NCBI GenBank assembly: GCA_045651205.1
Contig: JAZRSA010000042.1
Location: 1 to 27,712, forward strand
Direction of reading: 5' to 3'
From: UMGS1649 sp045651205
Lineage (GTDB): Bacteria > Bacillota > Clostridia > TANB77 > CAG-465
Length of the DNA stretch: 27,712 nt
The notes below the pieces were generated by a model that did no database searches, had not been told where the DNA came from, and saw only the letters and a program-made list of their open reading frames with translations. The position numbers were made by a program, and so were the translations under genes. Below, in pieces: positions 1 through 8,331 of the stretch (within the stretch, counting starts at the first letter, position 1; each line of letters begins with the position of its first letter).

Positions 1-29
1 AGCGATATACCTTTTTTATTATTTTTCAT
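1..29 (-). CDS. 5' end of an unidentified gene running off the left edge
   Basis: On the minus strand an ATG at 29 is preceded by a near-perfect Shine-Dalgarno (AGGAGGGTACAA then ATG). The reading continues open to the edge as MKNNKKGIS. Nine residues are too few to identify the product. The gene follows addB by 63 bases; addA is the usual neighbour of addB in Firmicutes, but the visible residues do not resemble a typical AddA start, so I assign no function. Confidence 0.6.
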
Positions 30-61
30 TTGTACCCTCCTAAAAATTATTTTATGTATTT

Positions 62-90
62 ATATTATTATATTTCTATTGTTTTTTCAA
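62..90 (-). promoter_or_regulatory. possible promoter for the left-edge gene
   Basis: Minus-strand TTGAAA (85-90) and TAATAT (62-67) are separated by 17 bases, just after the addB stop and before the strong RBS of the gene at 29. The surroundings are very AT-rich, so a chance match is possible. Confidence 0.35.
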
Positions 91-92
91 GA

Positions 93-3000
93 TTAATTCA
101 ATATATCTTTTCTACATATACTTCCAAACTTACAGTAATCACAAACGCCTCTTACTTTTTTATTTGGACATATACTTACATTTCCTTTCACCATATCTGT
201 AGATATTTCTTTTAATATGTTTCGCATATTATTACATTCTTCTACGAATACTTCTTCTGGTAATGTTCTAGCATCATTAGACATAGACTTTGATGTTAAG
301 GCTAAATACGATTCTGAAGAATTTTCTACTTCGTTATCTACTTTCTTTAACACTTCAACATCTCTTATATATATTCCTCTAAGTTTAAGTGCTTCTTTAA
401 GCTTTTTGCTTATCTTTGAATCATCTTGTTCATATGTATCTATACTTAAAAGATTTCTAGAAATAGTAAAATAACTTACTGCTGCAGGAACAACTTTTCC
501 TTCTTTACTAATCTTTTCTTTGTTTTCAAGCATCGCCCACATATATGACATAAGCTGAAGCATTATTCCATCTTTTACATCATTTAGTGTTAAATCCTTC
601 TTAGATGATTTATAATCTACTATTCTTAAATATGTAGATCCATTAATATTAGCACTATCTACTCTATCTATCTTTCCTCTTAGATATAACGCTTTTCCAT
701 CGTCTAATTCCACCTTAATTGGTGCAAACAACGCATCATCTTCAAATGCAATTTCATAACCAAGTGGTCTAAATTCACTATGATTAAAACTATCTGCTAT
801 TGCAAATATTGTTTTTCTCATACTGTTTTTAATTTTCTTTTTAAGAGCAACATATTTTGGACTTGTTAAAAATTTAGAATAACTTTCTTCAAATATTTTT
901 TCAGTTATCTTATCTAACTCTACAAAACACTTCTCTCTTAGTTTTTCATTCAATACAATGTCTTGCCAATTTATACTTTTTGAAACAATGTATTTAGAAA
1001 ATTCTTCTAATACTTCATGCATTAAAGAACCTGTATCTAGACTCGTTACTTGGTATTCTTTATTCTCTTTAAGACTTAATATATAGTTTGTATAATATGC
1101 AAATGGACATCTCTTAAATTGTTCTAATCTAGAAACACTAGAATTTATTTTATCTTTGTATATTAAATCTAAAGTTTCTTTAGCTAAGTTTTTATCCTGT
1201 CTAGCATATTCTAATATATTTCTATATTTCTCATCTTCTACATATACTAAAAACTCGTTATATAACTTTTCAAATTCTTCTTTAGGTGCATCCTCGTGTA
1301 TATCACAAATACGCGTAATTAAATCCATAAAGTTTGAGTGTAAACTTAAGTCTGTTCTTGTTTCTACACTTTCAAGCTTAACATCCAATATGTTTTTTAT
1401 AGTCCCTATAAGAGTACTTGGTCTTAAGCTACCACCTGTCATTCCGCTAGATGGCACTGTTACAATTAGCTTTTCTCTAATCTTGTTTATTGCTTGATAG
1501 ATGTTAAATAACTGCATGTTATTTCTATCTATTCTACTTTGCTTTAAATCTAAGCCACTATCCTTTAATTTTTTAAGTTCAATATCCGAGAATATATTAT
1601 CTTCATTTTGAACTATAGGGAGTCCACCATCATAAGCGCCAATTATATATCCAATCTTCTTTGATATACCTCTATTCTTGTTTATATCTGAAATATATAC
1701 TTGGTCTATCTTTTCTGGTATTGTATCTGTTATTTGTTCTTTAGCACCATATTCTAGAAGTTCTACATATTCTTTAGCATCTATTTTTTCATATGCTAAA
1801 ACAATGTTATCCATTATTTCATACATCTTAGATACTATTTGTATTTGTTTGTTATATTCATTTGCACTTTCTTCTTTAACTATACTTAACTCTTGTTCAT
1901 ATTTCTCTATAACACCCATTTCTTTTAGATGTTCATATATTCCACATGTTATATCTTTTGCTGTATTTTTTCCAAGAACTCTAGTTTTTAGATCCGCTAA
2001 TGTATTTACTATCTTTTCACGTATATCGTTTAGTTGGTCTAAATCATATATGTGATTTACCTCTTTTTTATTATTATGTGTAAATTTAGTTTCTAGCATA
2101 TATCCTGCTATACCAAACTCACGAAGATAATTTTCAAATTCGTTTATATTATTCACTTCTATAAGACCGGTTTTAACAAGAGATATTACTGGAGATATAT
2201 CTTTTTTTAGCCCTTCTGTTATTATTCTTAAAGCAGTTAAAAGATATATTGCAAGCGGACTTGATTGTATGCTTTGTTCTACATTAAAATACACCGGAAT
2301 ATTATACAATGAAAATATTCTATTAATATTTACTTTATATCCTAATATATCGTTAGTGTATATAACAAAATCTTTAAATCTATATCCCTCTTTAACCTTA
2401 GATAAAATATCTACAGCTACGTATTCTATCTCGTTATATGTATTTTCTTTAAGCACTAGACTTACGTTTTCTACTTTATCTTTATATTCATTTTTAGAAA
2501 GATCAAATATGTTTTCTGCAAGATGAGCTAAATCTTTTGGTCTATTATCTTTTGAGATCTTAAGATTTGTTTCTTCTACTTTTACCCCTACCTCTTTAGC
2601 AGCATTTCTTAAATATTCTAATGTTTCATACGCAGTACTAAATATTTCCGTACTTCCATCTAAATGCTTTTCTAAATCTATACCTAATGTTATATATACA
2701 TTAGCTCCAGTAGATAAAAGTGCTTTAATGTAATCAAACTCTATTTTACTAAAGTTGTTATATCCATCAAAGAAGAATTCCATATTATTAAAGTTATCTT
2801 TAGCAGTTACATCTTTAATAAAATACTCTATTGCATCTACACTAGATACAAATCTATCTTTAAGCTCATCTTCTACCTTCTTATATATATTACCAAACTC
2901 ACTTAATTTTTTGCCTAAAAAGTCTTCTTCTGTATATTTAGTTAATATATCTTCAGCACAAAGATTTTGGTTCTTAGCACTATCTATATACGAACACATT

Positions 3001-3353
3001 CTGTCTATAAAGTTTGTATTGTTTTTTACTTTTCTAAAGATTTCAAAAAGATCATCGTTTTCTAATATTACCTTTCTTACAAGAAGTTTTTTTGCAAGGT
3101 CAGGTAAAAATTCTTTAGATTTATATAATTCACCTTTATTTACATTTCTATCTACAAATCTTTCAATGCTTGTTACAGTTACATCAACTATACCTTTCTT
3201 CTTTGTATATTCTAGAAATTCTTGTTCCGCTATTACTCTCATAGAAGAAGGTACAAAAAGTATGGCCTGTTTGTCCTCACACGCCATAATTTTATTCATC
3301 AAATATTCACTTTTTCCACTGTTACTTTTTCCAAGAATTATATTAAGTGACAT
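93..3353 (-). CDS. addB: AddB: ATP-dependent helicase/deoxyribonuclease subunit B
   Basis: This is the second subunit of the AddAB double-strand-break resection complex, which unwinds and degrades DNA ends to a Chi-type site before RecA loading. The 1086 residues fit the family (about 1150 in Bacillus). Residues 8-15 form a Walker A motif (GKSNSGKS). A RecB-type nuclease domain near the C-terminus shows GKIDR followed by VDYKSS. Four cysteines fit the AddB iron-sulfur pin: C749 in KRCPFAYY, plus C1071, C1074 and C1080 in a C-x2-C-x5-C pattern. The start has a good RBS (AAGGAGGAAAT, then ATG). It lies 16 bases after scpB and is probably co-transcribed with it. Codon use is AT-rich, like most of the window. 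Confidence 0.93.
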   Translation of the reverse strand: MSLNIILGKSNSGKSEYLMNKIMACEDKQAILFVPSSMRVIAEQEFLEYTKKKGIVDVTVTSIERFVDRNVNKGELYKSKEFLPDLAKKLLVRKVILENDDLFEIFRKVKNNTNFIDRMCSYIDSAKNQNLCAEDILTKYTEEDFLGKKLSEFGNIYKKVEDELKDRFVSSVDAIEYFIKDVTAKDNFNNMEFFFDGYNNFSKIEFDYIKALLSTGANVYITLGIDLEKHLDGSTEIFSTAYETLEYLRNAAKEVGVKVEETNLKISKDNRPKDLAHLAENIFDLSKNEYKDKVENVSLVLKENTYNEIEYVAVDILSKVKEGYRFKDFVIYTNDILGYKVNINRIFSLYNIPVYFNVEQSIQSSPLAIYLLTALRIITEGLKKDISPVISLVKTGLIEVNNINEFENYLREFGIAGYMLETKFTHNNKKEVNHIYDLDQLNDIREKIVNTLADLKTRVLGKNTAKDITCGIYEHLKEMGVIEKYEQELSIVKEESANEYNKQIQIVSKMYEIMDNIVLAYEKIDAKEYVELLEYGAKEQITDTIPEKIDQVYISDINKNRGISKKIGYIIGAYDGGLPIVQNEDNIFSDIELKKLKDSGLDLKQSRIDRNNMQLFNIYQAINKIREKLIVTVPSSGMTGGSLRPSTLIGTIKNILDVKLESVETRTDLSLHSNFMDLITRICDIHEDAPKEEFEKLYNEFLVYVEDEKYRNILEYARQDKNLAKETLDLIYKDKINSSVSRLEQFKRCPFAYYTNYILSLKENKEYQVTSLDTGSLMHEVLEEFSKYIVSKSINWQDIVLNEKLREKCFVELDKITEKIFEESYSKFLTSPKYVALKKKIKNSMRKTIFAIADSFNHSEFRPLGYEIAFEDDALFAPIKVELDDGKALYLRGKIDRVDSANINGSTYLRIVDYKSSKKDLTLNDVKDGIMLQLMSYMWAMLENKEKISKEGKVVPAAVSYFTISRNLLSIDTYEQDDSKISKKLKEALKLRGIYIRDVEVLKKVDNEVENSSESYLALTSKSMSNDARTLPEEVFVEECNNMRNILKEISTDMVKGNVSICPNKKVRGVCDYCKFGSICRKDILN

Positions 3354-3369
3354 ATTTCCTCCTTAATTA

Positions 3370-3960
3370 TTATTCTTCAGTCTTTTCTATTTCTTCTTTT
3401 TTAGTTTCTGAAGCTTCATCCATTTCTTTAAACATAGATAACTCTTCATCTTCTGTTTTTATATTATCGTAGTCTGGAAGTTCTTCTACTTTGTTTATTC
3501 CCATACATTTTAAGAACTCATTTGTTACAGCAAACATAGCAGGTCTTCCTGGAGCATTCATTCTTCCTACTTCTTCAATTAAGCCATATTCTAATAACTT
3601 AGATACTTGAGAATCACTGTTTACTCCACGGATACTTTCTATTTCACCTTTTGTTACTTTAGGATTATATGCAATTATACTTAAAACTTCTAAACATGTT
3701 GTAGAAAGATTCGCTTTCTTAGAATTCTCTACAAATTTACTTACTTGTTCAAAATATGCTTTATTTGAAACTAGTTGATACTCATCATTAAATTTAACAA
3801 GTGATACTCCACTGTTTCCTTTATATTTTTCTTCTAGAGATTTTATTGCTGTTTCTATTTCGCTAGCATTAACCCCCAGTACTTCTTTAAATTCTTTTAT
3901 CCCAACACTTCTACCTACAGCAAAAAGTATTGCTTCTACTACTTCAGTTATATTTTCCAT
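3370..3960 (-). CDS. scpB: ScpB: segregation and condensation protein B
   Basis: ScpB is a winged-helix partner of the SMC-ScpA condensin complex in chromosome organisation. The 196 residues match the family: an N-terminal winged helix (AILFAVGRSVGIKEF), a second one around LSTTCLEVLSIIAYNPKVTK, and the conserved GRMNAPGRPAMFAVT segment. The last 40 residues are a Glu/Lys-rich acidic tail, common in Firmicutes ScpB. The start has AGGGAGAATAAT before ATG. scpA normally sits just upstream but is absent here; the upstream neighbour is an unrelated small gene with its own terminator, so scpB begins its own transcript. Confidence 0.93.
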   Translation of the reverse strand: MENITEVVEAILFAVGRSVGIKEFKEVLGVNASEIETAIKSLEEKYKGNSGVSLVKFNDEYQLVSNKAYFEQVSKFVENSKKANLSTTCLEVLSIIAYNPKVTKGEIESIRGVNSDSQVSKLLEYGLIEEVGRMNAPGRPAMFAVTNEFLKCMGINKVEELPDYDNIKTEDEELSMFKEMDEASETKKEEIEKTEE

Positions 3961-3983
3961 ATTATTCTCCCTTATTTTTTATG

Positions 3984-4012
3984 ATTATATCAAAGAAAGA
4001 AGAATATTGCTA
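3984..4012 (-). promoter_or_regulatory. scpB-addB promoter (extended -10)
   Basis: The minus strand has TATAAT at 3984-3989 preceded by TG at the extended -10 position (TGATATAAT). The -35 is weak (TAGCAA, 4007-4012, 17-base spacer). It lies 23 bases upstream of the scpB start and downstream of the small gene's terminator. Confidence 0.5.
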
Positions 4013-4064
4013 GTAGTTTATATAATAATTATTTTTGATAGTATTTTATATCTATTTTGCACAG

Positions 4065-4092
4065 AAAAAGAGGTCCGTAATTTACGAACCTC
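4065..4092 (-). terminator. Rho-independent terminator of the 86-codon gene
   Basis: On the minus strand GAGGTTCGTAA pairs with TTACGGACCTC (11 bp with one G-U) and is followed by TTTTT. It starts 19 bases after the stop at 4112 and separates this gene from scpB. Confidence 0.8.
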
Positions 4093-4111
4093 CATATCAA
4101 GATACTTTTTA

Positions 4112-4372
4112 TTAGTATCTGTATTGAATAGCTTTTATAAGCCCTCCGATACCGGTGGCGTACTGGTCGATTTTTTCTTCCAGACATCTAGCCTTTAAGG
4201 CTTCCAACCTCTCGATAAGCTCTTTTTTCTTAAGGGTGCCAAAATTGTAATCTTTGAGCAAAGCTCTCACTTTCTCAATTTGCGGGAAGAATCTAACCTC
4301 GACCTCTTCCATTTCCATCATTTCTGCCAACGATTTGATTCCAACCGGAACCTTCAAGCTAATCTGTTGCAT
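4112..4372 (-). CDS. orphan 86-residue protein, monocistronic
   Basis: I do not recognise this protein. It has 86 residues, no membrane segment and no cysteine pair, but one long Lys/Glu/Leu-rich helical stretch (about residues 31-70, KVRALLKDYNFGTLKKKELI onward), suggesting a small helical or coiled-coil protein. It is a real gene: a consensus promoter lies upstream (4418-4446), a good RBS (GGAGGCATAAACTT, then ATG) precedes the start, and an intrinsic terminator follows. Codon use is clearly richer in C/G-ending codons than scpB and clpE on either side, which suggests a different history or selection. Function unknown. Confidence 0.75.
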   Translation of the reverse strand: MQQISLKVPVGIKSLAEMMEMEEVEVRFFPQIEKVRALLKDYNFGTLKKKELIERLEALKARCLEEKIDQYATGIGGLIKAIQYRY

Positions 4373-4417
4373 AAGTTTATGCCTCCAAAAATTTATTTGT
4401 ATTGCTACAGGAACTAT

Positions 4418-4446
4418 ATTCTACTACTTTTACAGGCGATTGTCAA
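4418..4446 (-). promoter_or_regulatory. promoter of the 86-codon gene
   Basis: Minus strand TTGACA (4441-4446), a 17-base spacer, then TAGAAT (4418-4423). This is a near-consensus vegetative promoter. A second TTGACA-like hexamer lies just upstream. It diverges from the clpE promoter. Confidence 0.8.
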
Positions 4447-4495
4447 GTTTTATGTCAAACAAATTATTTGAATTTTGTTAAATATACCATATTTG

Positions 4496-4524
4496 TTGAA
4501 TTAGAATAGTTCCTATGATATAAT
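4496..4524 (+). promoter_or_regulatory. clpE promoter
   Basis: TTGAAT (4496-4501), a 17-base spacer and TATAAT (4519-4524) with an extended -10 TG (TGATATAAT). An inverted repeat AAGTC-N7-GACTT (4532-4548) lies between the -10 and the RBS. I see no direct-repeat CtsR operator of the GGTCAAA type. Confidence 0.75.
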
Positions 4525-4563
4525 TTAGCACAAGTCTTAATATGACTTAATAGGAGGAAAAAC

Positions 4564-6903
4564 ATGATGTTATGTTCAGACTGTAAACAAAATATTGCAG
4601 TAATATACATAAACAAAGTAGAAGATAACGGTCCTGACGGAAAGAAAAACGAAATGATTGGTCTTTGTGCAGAATGTGCAAAAAAACGTGGTATCAAAAC
4701 ATTTGACCCTTCAGCTAATCCTTTCGAAAATATATCTCCTGAAGAAATGGCCGGACTTTCTAAACAATTTGAAAAATTGTTTTCTAATATAGATATGGAT
4801 AAGCTTTCTAATATGTTTAATGGTTTTGGTCCTGATGGAATGCCTGGTATGGATCCAGACTCTATGCCTGGAGTACTACCTTTTACTCAAGACGAATCAG
4901 AAGATGATGAAGATAGAGAACCTGCTAAATCCAAAGTAAAGACTAAGGAAAAGAAAGAAAACAAAAAACTTAAATATCTAGATACATATGGAACTAACTT
5001 AACTAAACTTGCTAAAGAAGGAAAACTAGATAAAGTTATTGGTAGAGAAAAAGAATTAGAAAGATTAATACAAATACTAAATAGACGTAGCAAAAACAAT
5101 CCAGCTTTAATCGGAGAACCTGGTGTTGGTAAAACAGCAGTGCTTAACGCGCTTGCACTTCAAATTGCATCTGGAGATGTACCACAAAAACTAGCAAACA
5201 AACAAGTATATCTATTAGATATGACTGCTATGGTTGCAGGTACACAATTTAGAGGACAATTCGAAGCAAGAATGAAAGGTGTTATTGACGAATGTACTGC
5301 ATACTCTAACATCATTCTAGCAATAGATGAACTTCACAATATTGTTGGTGGTATGGAGCACGATAACTCAATGAATGCAGGAAATATGTTAAAGCCAGCA
5401 TTATCTAGTGGTAAATTACAACTAATTGGTGCTACTACACTTAAAGAATACAGAAAATATATTGAAAAGGATTCTGCCTTAGAAAGACGTTTCCAACCAG
5501 TTATGGTTGATGAACCAAGCATAGATGATACAATAGAAATACTTAAAGGTATTAAACACTATTACGAATCGCATCATAAAGTTACAATACCCGATCAAGC
5601 AATTAAAGATACTGTTTATCTTGCAGAAAAATATATCCATGATAGATTTTTCCCAGATAAAGCGATAGATTTACTTGACGAAGCATGTTCTAGAGTATAT
5701 CTAGACAACAAGATACTAGCTCAAGTAGAAAGCATTGAAGAAAAACTTAAAGATATTGCAGAAGAACTTGAAGCTACTGAAATTGAAATGGCCGAAAGCG
5801 ATGTTAAGGATTACGAAAAAACAGCTAATCTTAAAGCTACAGAATGTTCTCTAAAATCTAAATTAGATGAACTTAAAAAGAATGTTAAAAAATCTACATT
5901 AACTTTTGAAAACTTAGCAAGAGTGGTTGAGCTTTGGACTAAGATACCAGTTGCAAGACTTACAACCGCCGAAAGCGAAAAACTTCTTAATCTTGAAGTT
6001 AACCTAAACAAAAAGATAGTTGGACAAACTGACGCAGTTCATTCTTTAACAAATGCAATACTAAGAAAAAGAAGCAATCTAACAACTACAGTTAGACCAC
6101 CTTCATTTATATTTGTTGGTCCTACTGGTGTTGGTAAAACAGCTTTAGTTAAAGCATTAGCTTACGAGTTGTTTGATAGAGAAGATGCAATTGTACGTTT
6201 AGATATGTCTGAGTATATGGAATCTCATAGTGTATCTAAATTAATAGGATCTCCTCCTGGATATGTAGGTTTTGATGATGCTGGATATTTAACTGAGAAA
6301 GTTAGAAGAAATCCATATAGCATAATCCTATTTGACGAAATAGAAAAAGCTCACCCAAGTATATACAACATACTTCTTCAAATTCTTGAAGATGGTAGGC
6401 TTACAGATTCTCAAGGAAAAACCGTATCTTTCAAAAACACAATAGTTATTCTTACTTCAAATCTAGGAACTAACTTCAAAAACGATGGATTCGGTTTTGC
6501 AAACGAAAAGATAGAATCAGATATGTTATCTTTAAAAGTAGAAGCAGCTCTTAAAGACTATTTCTCACCTGAGTTCTTAAATAGAATAGATGACACAATA
6601 GTATTTAATAAGCTAACTAAAGAGAATGCTTTAGCAATAACTAAACTTCTTGTAGATGAATACGTAAAAGATATTAAGAAAAAACGCATTAATATTTCTT
6701 ATACTTCTGATCTTATTAAATTCATTACCGAAAAAGGATTTAATGATAAGTTTGGTGCGAGACCATTAAGAAGAGCTATTACAAAACACATAGAAGATAC
6801 TATAGCTTTTAAATACATTAAAGGTGAACTTAAAGAAAACAAAGAATATCTAGTAGATGTACAGGATAATAACGTTATTATCGTCCCTTCTACTGAAGAA
6901 TAA
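4564..6903 (+). CDS. clpE: ClpE-type AAA+ unfoldase (Clp protease ATP-binding subunit)
   Basis: A hexameric AAA+ unfoldase that feeds damaged proteins to ClpP in the cytoplasm. An N-terminal zinc finger (C4, C7, C35, C38) replaces the usual Clp N-domain, which is the mark of ClpE. A Met/Asp/Glu-rich linker follows (about 85-125). AAA1 has Walker A GEPGVGKT (184-191) and Walker B LAIDELHN. A UVR-like coiled middle region lies at about 385-440. AAA2 has Walker A GPTGVGKT (519-526) and Walker B IILFDEIEKAHP. The G-F-G-F sequence at 642-645 sits where the ClpP-docking loop is expected. The start is ATG ATG after AGGAGG. The 779 residues exceed B. subtilis ClpE slightly. ClpC is the nearest alternative, but the zinc finger argues for ClpE. 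Confidence 0.88.
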   Translation: MMLCSDCKQNIAVIYINKVEDNGPDGKKNEMIGLCAECAKKRGIKTFDPSANPFENISPEEMAGLSKQFEKLFSNIDMDKLSNMFNGFGPDGMPGMDPDSMPGVLPFTQDESEDDEDREPAKSKVKTKEKKENKKLKYLDTYGTNLTKLAKEGKLDKVIGREKELERLIQILNRRSKNNPALIGEPGVGKTAVLNALALQIASGDVPQKLANKQVYLLDMTAMVAGTQFRGQFEARMKGVIDECTAYSNIILAIDELHNIVGGMEHDNSMNAGNMLKPALSSGKLQLIGATTLKEYRKYIEKDSALERRFQPVMVDEPSIDDTIEILKGIKHYYESHHKVTIPDQAIKDTVYLAEKYIHDRFFPDKAIDLLDEACSRVYLDNKILAQVESIEEKLKDIAEELEATEIEMAESDVKDYEKTANLKATECSLKSKLDELKKNVKKSTLTFENLARVVELWTKIPVARLTTAESEKLLNLEVNLNKKIVGQTDAVHSLTNAILRKRSNLTTTVRPPSFIFVGPTGVGKTALVKALAYELFDREDAIVRLDMSEYMESHSVSKLIGSPPGYVGFDDAGYLTEKVRRNPYSIILFDEIEKAHPSIYNILLQILEDGRLTDSQGKTVSFKNTIVILTSNLGTNFKNDGFGFANEKIESDMLSLKVEAALKDYFSPEFLNRIDDTIVFNKLTKENALAITKLLVDEYVKDIKKKRINISYTSDLIKFITEKGFNDKFGARPLRRAITKHIEDTIAFKYIKGELKENKEYLVDVQDNNVIIVPSTEE

Positions 6904-6914
6904 TATGTATATTA

Positions 6915-6943
6915 TAGATTTTTCCACGCAAGTATGATATAAT
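6915..6943 (+). promoter_or_regulatory. probable promoter of the 147-codon gene, nested in the clpE terminator
   Basis: TGATATAAT (extended -10, hexamer 6938-6943) lies 52 bases before the start codon at 6995. The -35 is poor, as is usual for extended -10 promoters. No better promoter lies between 6944 and 6995. Confidence 0.5.
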
Positions 6944-6962
6944 CTTTGCGTGGAAATATTTT
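6922..6962 (+). terminator. clpE terminator with a promoter -10 in its loop
   Basis: TTTCCACGCAA pairs with TTGCGTGGAAA as a perfect 11-bp stem, followed by ATATTTTT. The loop contains TATGATATAAT, an extended -10 that can serve the next gene. The -35 at the proper spacing (TAGATT, 6915-6920) is weak. Confidence 0.7.
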
Positions 6963-6994
6963 TACTCTAACAATAATTTAAAGGAGAGATATAT

Positions 6995-7438
6995 ATGAAA
7001 ACTAAGCACCTATTCATTCTGATGGTTCCGCTCTTTGCAGTACTTACTATCTTTTGTCTCTTCATGGCAGTAACGGCCAGCCACGGGCCTATTAAACTCA
7101 GCAATGAAGAAATTGTATTCTATGAAGAAGCCGGAACAAACTATCTAAACCACGAAAAAGTCCCATACACTTCCAACGCGAACGACACACTTAGGTATAT
7201 CCAAGGTAAAGACAAGGTAACTGTTATGTCTCACAATCTTTTCAAAGAAACTGTAAGTGTATCTTTTGAAAACGGTTTGACTGTTACTAAAGTTAACGCG
7301 CCAAACGTAAACTTTACTGGTTGCATAATCTTTCACACTCTTTTAGGAACAGCAACATTGGGAACGGCAATAGTCTTTATGATTGTCGGCATCGACGAAT
7401 TCAGAATAGATAGAAAAAACAAAGCAAAAGCACGGTAA
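6995..7438 (+). CDS. small two-helix membrane protein (147 aa)
   Basis: Function not recognised. There is an N-terminal hydrophobic helix (about 5-28), an outside segment of about 80 residues, a second helix (about 110-134) and a basic cytoplasmic tail (RIDRKNKAKAR). This helix-ectodomain-helix-basic tail plan matches the two paralogs at 18270-19694. The outside segments share a loose pattern of 'D-x-V/I-T-V' followed by 'NGLTVTK' or 'NGLTYTK', so distant kinship is possible but unproven. The RBS is AAGGAGAGATATAT before ATG. Codon use is richer in C/G-ending codons than clpE upstream. It is monocistronic, and the stop codon lies in the loop of its own terminator. Confidence 0.8.
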   Translation: MKTKHLFILMVPLFAVLTIFCLFMAVTASHGPIKLSNEEIVFYEEAGTNYLNHEKVPYTSNANDTLRYIQGKDKVTVMSHNLFKETVSVSFENGLTVTKVNAPNVNFTGCIIFHTLLGTATLGTAIVFMIVGIDEFRIDRKNKAKAR

Positions 7439-7452
7439 TACCGTGCTTTTTT
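7426..7452 (+). terminator. terminator overlapping the stop codon of the 147-codon gene
   Basis: AAAAGCACGGT pairs with ACCGTGCTTTT around a 3-base loop, then the T-run continues. The TAA stop (7436-7438) is at the loop, so the last codons of the gene form the 5' arm. Confidence 0.9.
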
Positions 7453-7692
7453 GCTATCCAATAAAATTATATTTACTTATTCTTTTATTTAATAATTATT
7501 TATTATTTCAATATCTTATATTTATTTGACAAAATTTTATTAGAATTTGTTGTGGTCACAACTTAATGATTAAAATCAATTGAAAAAAATATTTATGAAT
7601 ATAAATATTTGTTATAAAAACAAAGTAAAAGCATTATACTGCTTTCAAAGCTTACTTTCAACACATTCGACAAAAGGTTACATATCTTGTAT
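7453..7692. other. non-coding AT-rich gap with dyads, no gene seen
   Basis: About 240 bases between convergent genes. I see no ORF with an RBS. Two dyads stand out: GTTGTG-GT-CACAAC (7548-7561), and a longer imperfect hairpin at about 7621-7659 with outer arms AAAGTAA/TTACTTT and inner arms AAGCA/TGCTT. A TTGACA at 7527 has no -10 at the right distance. A small RNA cannot be excluded. Confidence 0.4.
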
Positions 7693-7723
7693 AAAAGCGA
7701 CAAAGCATTATCTACTTTGCCGC
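7693..7723 (-). terminator. terminator of the comEC / BofC-like operon
   Basis: On the minus strand GCGGCAAAG pairs with CTTTGTCGC (one G-U), followed by TTTTAT, just after the stop at 7731. Confidence 0.75.
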
Positions 7724-7730
7724 TAATTTT

Positions 7731-8327
7731 CTAACTTTCTATATCTTCTATAAGAAGTAGTAGTTCTTCTATCTCATCTACTTCTATTCCTTTTTCTAAT
7801 TGTTCCTTAATTCCTTCTCTTATAGTTTTAGGTGTTATTTCTGTATCTTGATAAAAAACATATTCCCCTGCAAGATCTATTCTATATACTTTTACACTAT
7901 CATCTTCTAATATTACTTTATAATGATTTAAACATTTACCGTTATGCACTTTTTGATAAATTAATACACCGGCCTCCTCGCCAATTAACCTATATCCCAA
8001 ATCATTATTTGCTATTTCTTCTTTCATCGCACTTACAGTTGTATCCCAATATTCTTCTTCGCTTTCCATTGTATGACCACAATCAGGATATACATCTGTA
8101 TATTTAATACTTACATCTAAGACTTCTTCCTCTGCATTTGTTTCTACATCTTTTAAATCTTCCTCTTTATATGGCTCTACTTCTATTTTAACATCACTAT
8201 TAGTTGCCGCAATTATATCTGAGTGTTCTTCTTTACTACTAATTTCTACTCCTATATACATTCCTATTACAAAGAATAATACTAAAACCACTCCAAACAG
8301 TATTCTATATAACATTTCACTTCTCAT
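7731..8327 (-). CDS. membrane-anchored protein with a BofC C-terminal-like domain
   Basis: The 198 residues comprise one N-terminal transmembrane helix (about 7-27), an acidic linker, and an outside domain beginning YPDCGHT (80-86), with GKCLNHYKV (130-138) and an end in LIEDIES. This pattern of a CGH block, a later C-x-x-HY block and a final 'E-D-x-x-S' resembles the C-terminal domain of BofC, the intercompartmental checkpoint protein that restrains SpoIVB in sporulating Bacillus. The match is from memory of the family. The gene starts four bases after the comEC stop (RBS AGGTGAGA) and ends with TAG, so it is translationally linked to comEC. A sporulation or cell-surface signalling role is inference only. 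Confidence 0.6.
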   Translation of the reverse strand: MRSEMLYRILFGVVLVLFFVIGMYIGVEISSKEEHSDIIAATNSDVKIEVEPYKEEDLKDVETNAEEEVLDVSIKYTDVYPDCGHTMESEEEYWDTTVSAMKEEIANNDLGYRLIGEEAGVLIYQKVHNGKCLNHYKVILEDDSVKVYRIDLAGEYVFYQDTEITPKTIREGIKEQLEKGIEVDEIEELLLLIEDIES

Positions 8328-8331
8328 ATTC

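Noticed and set aside
7527..7550. Promoter at TTGACA in the 7453-7692 gap
   Set aside because: No -10 hexamer lies 16-18 bases downstream and no gene follows on the plus strand.
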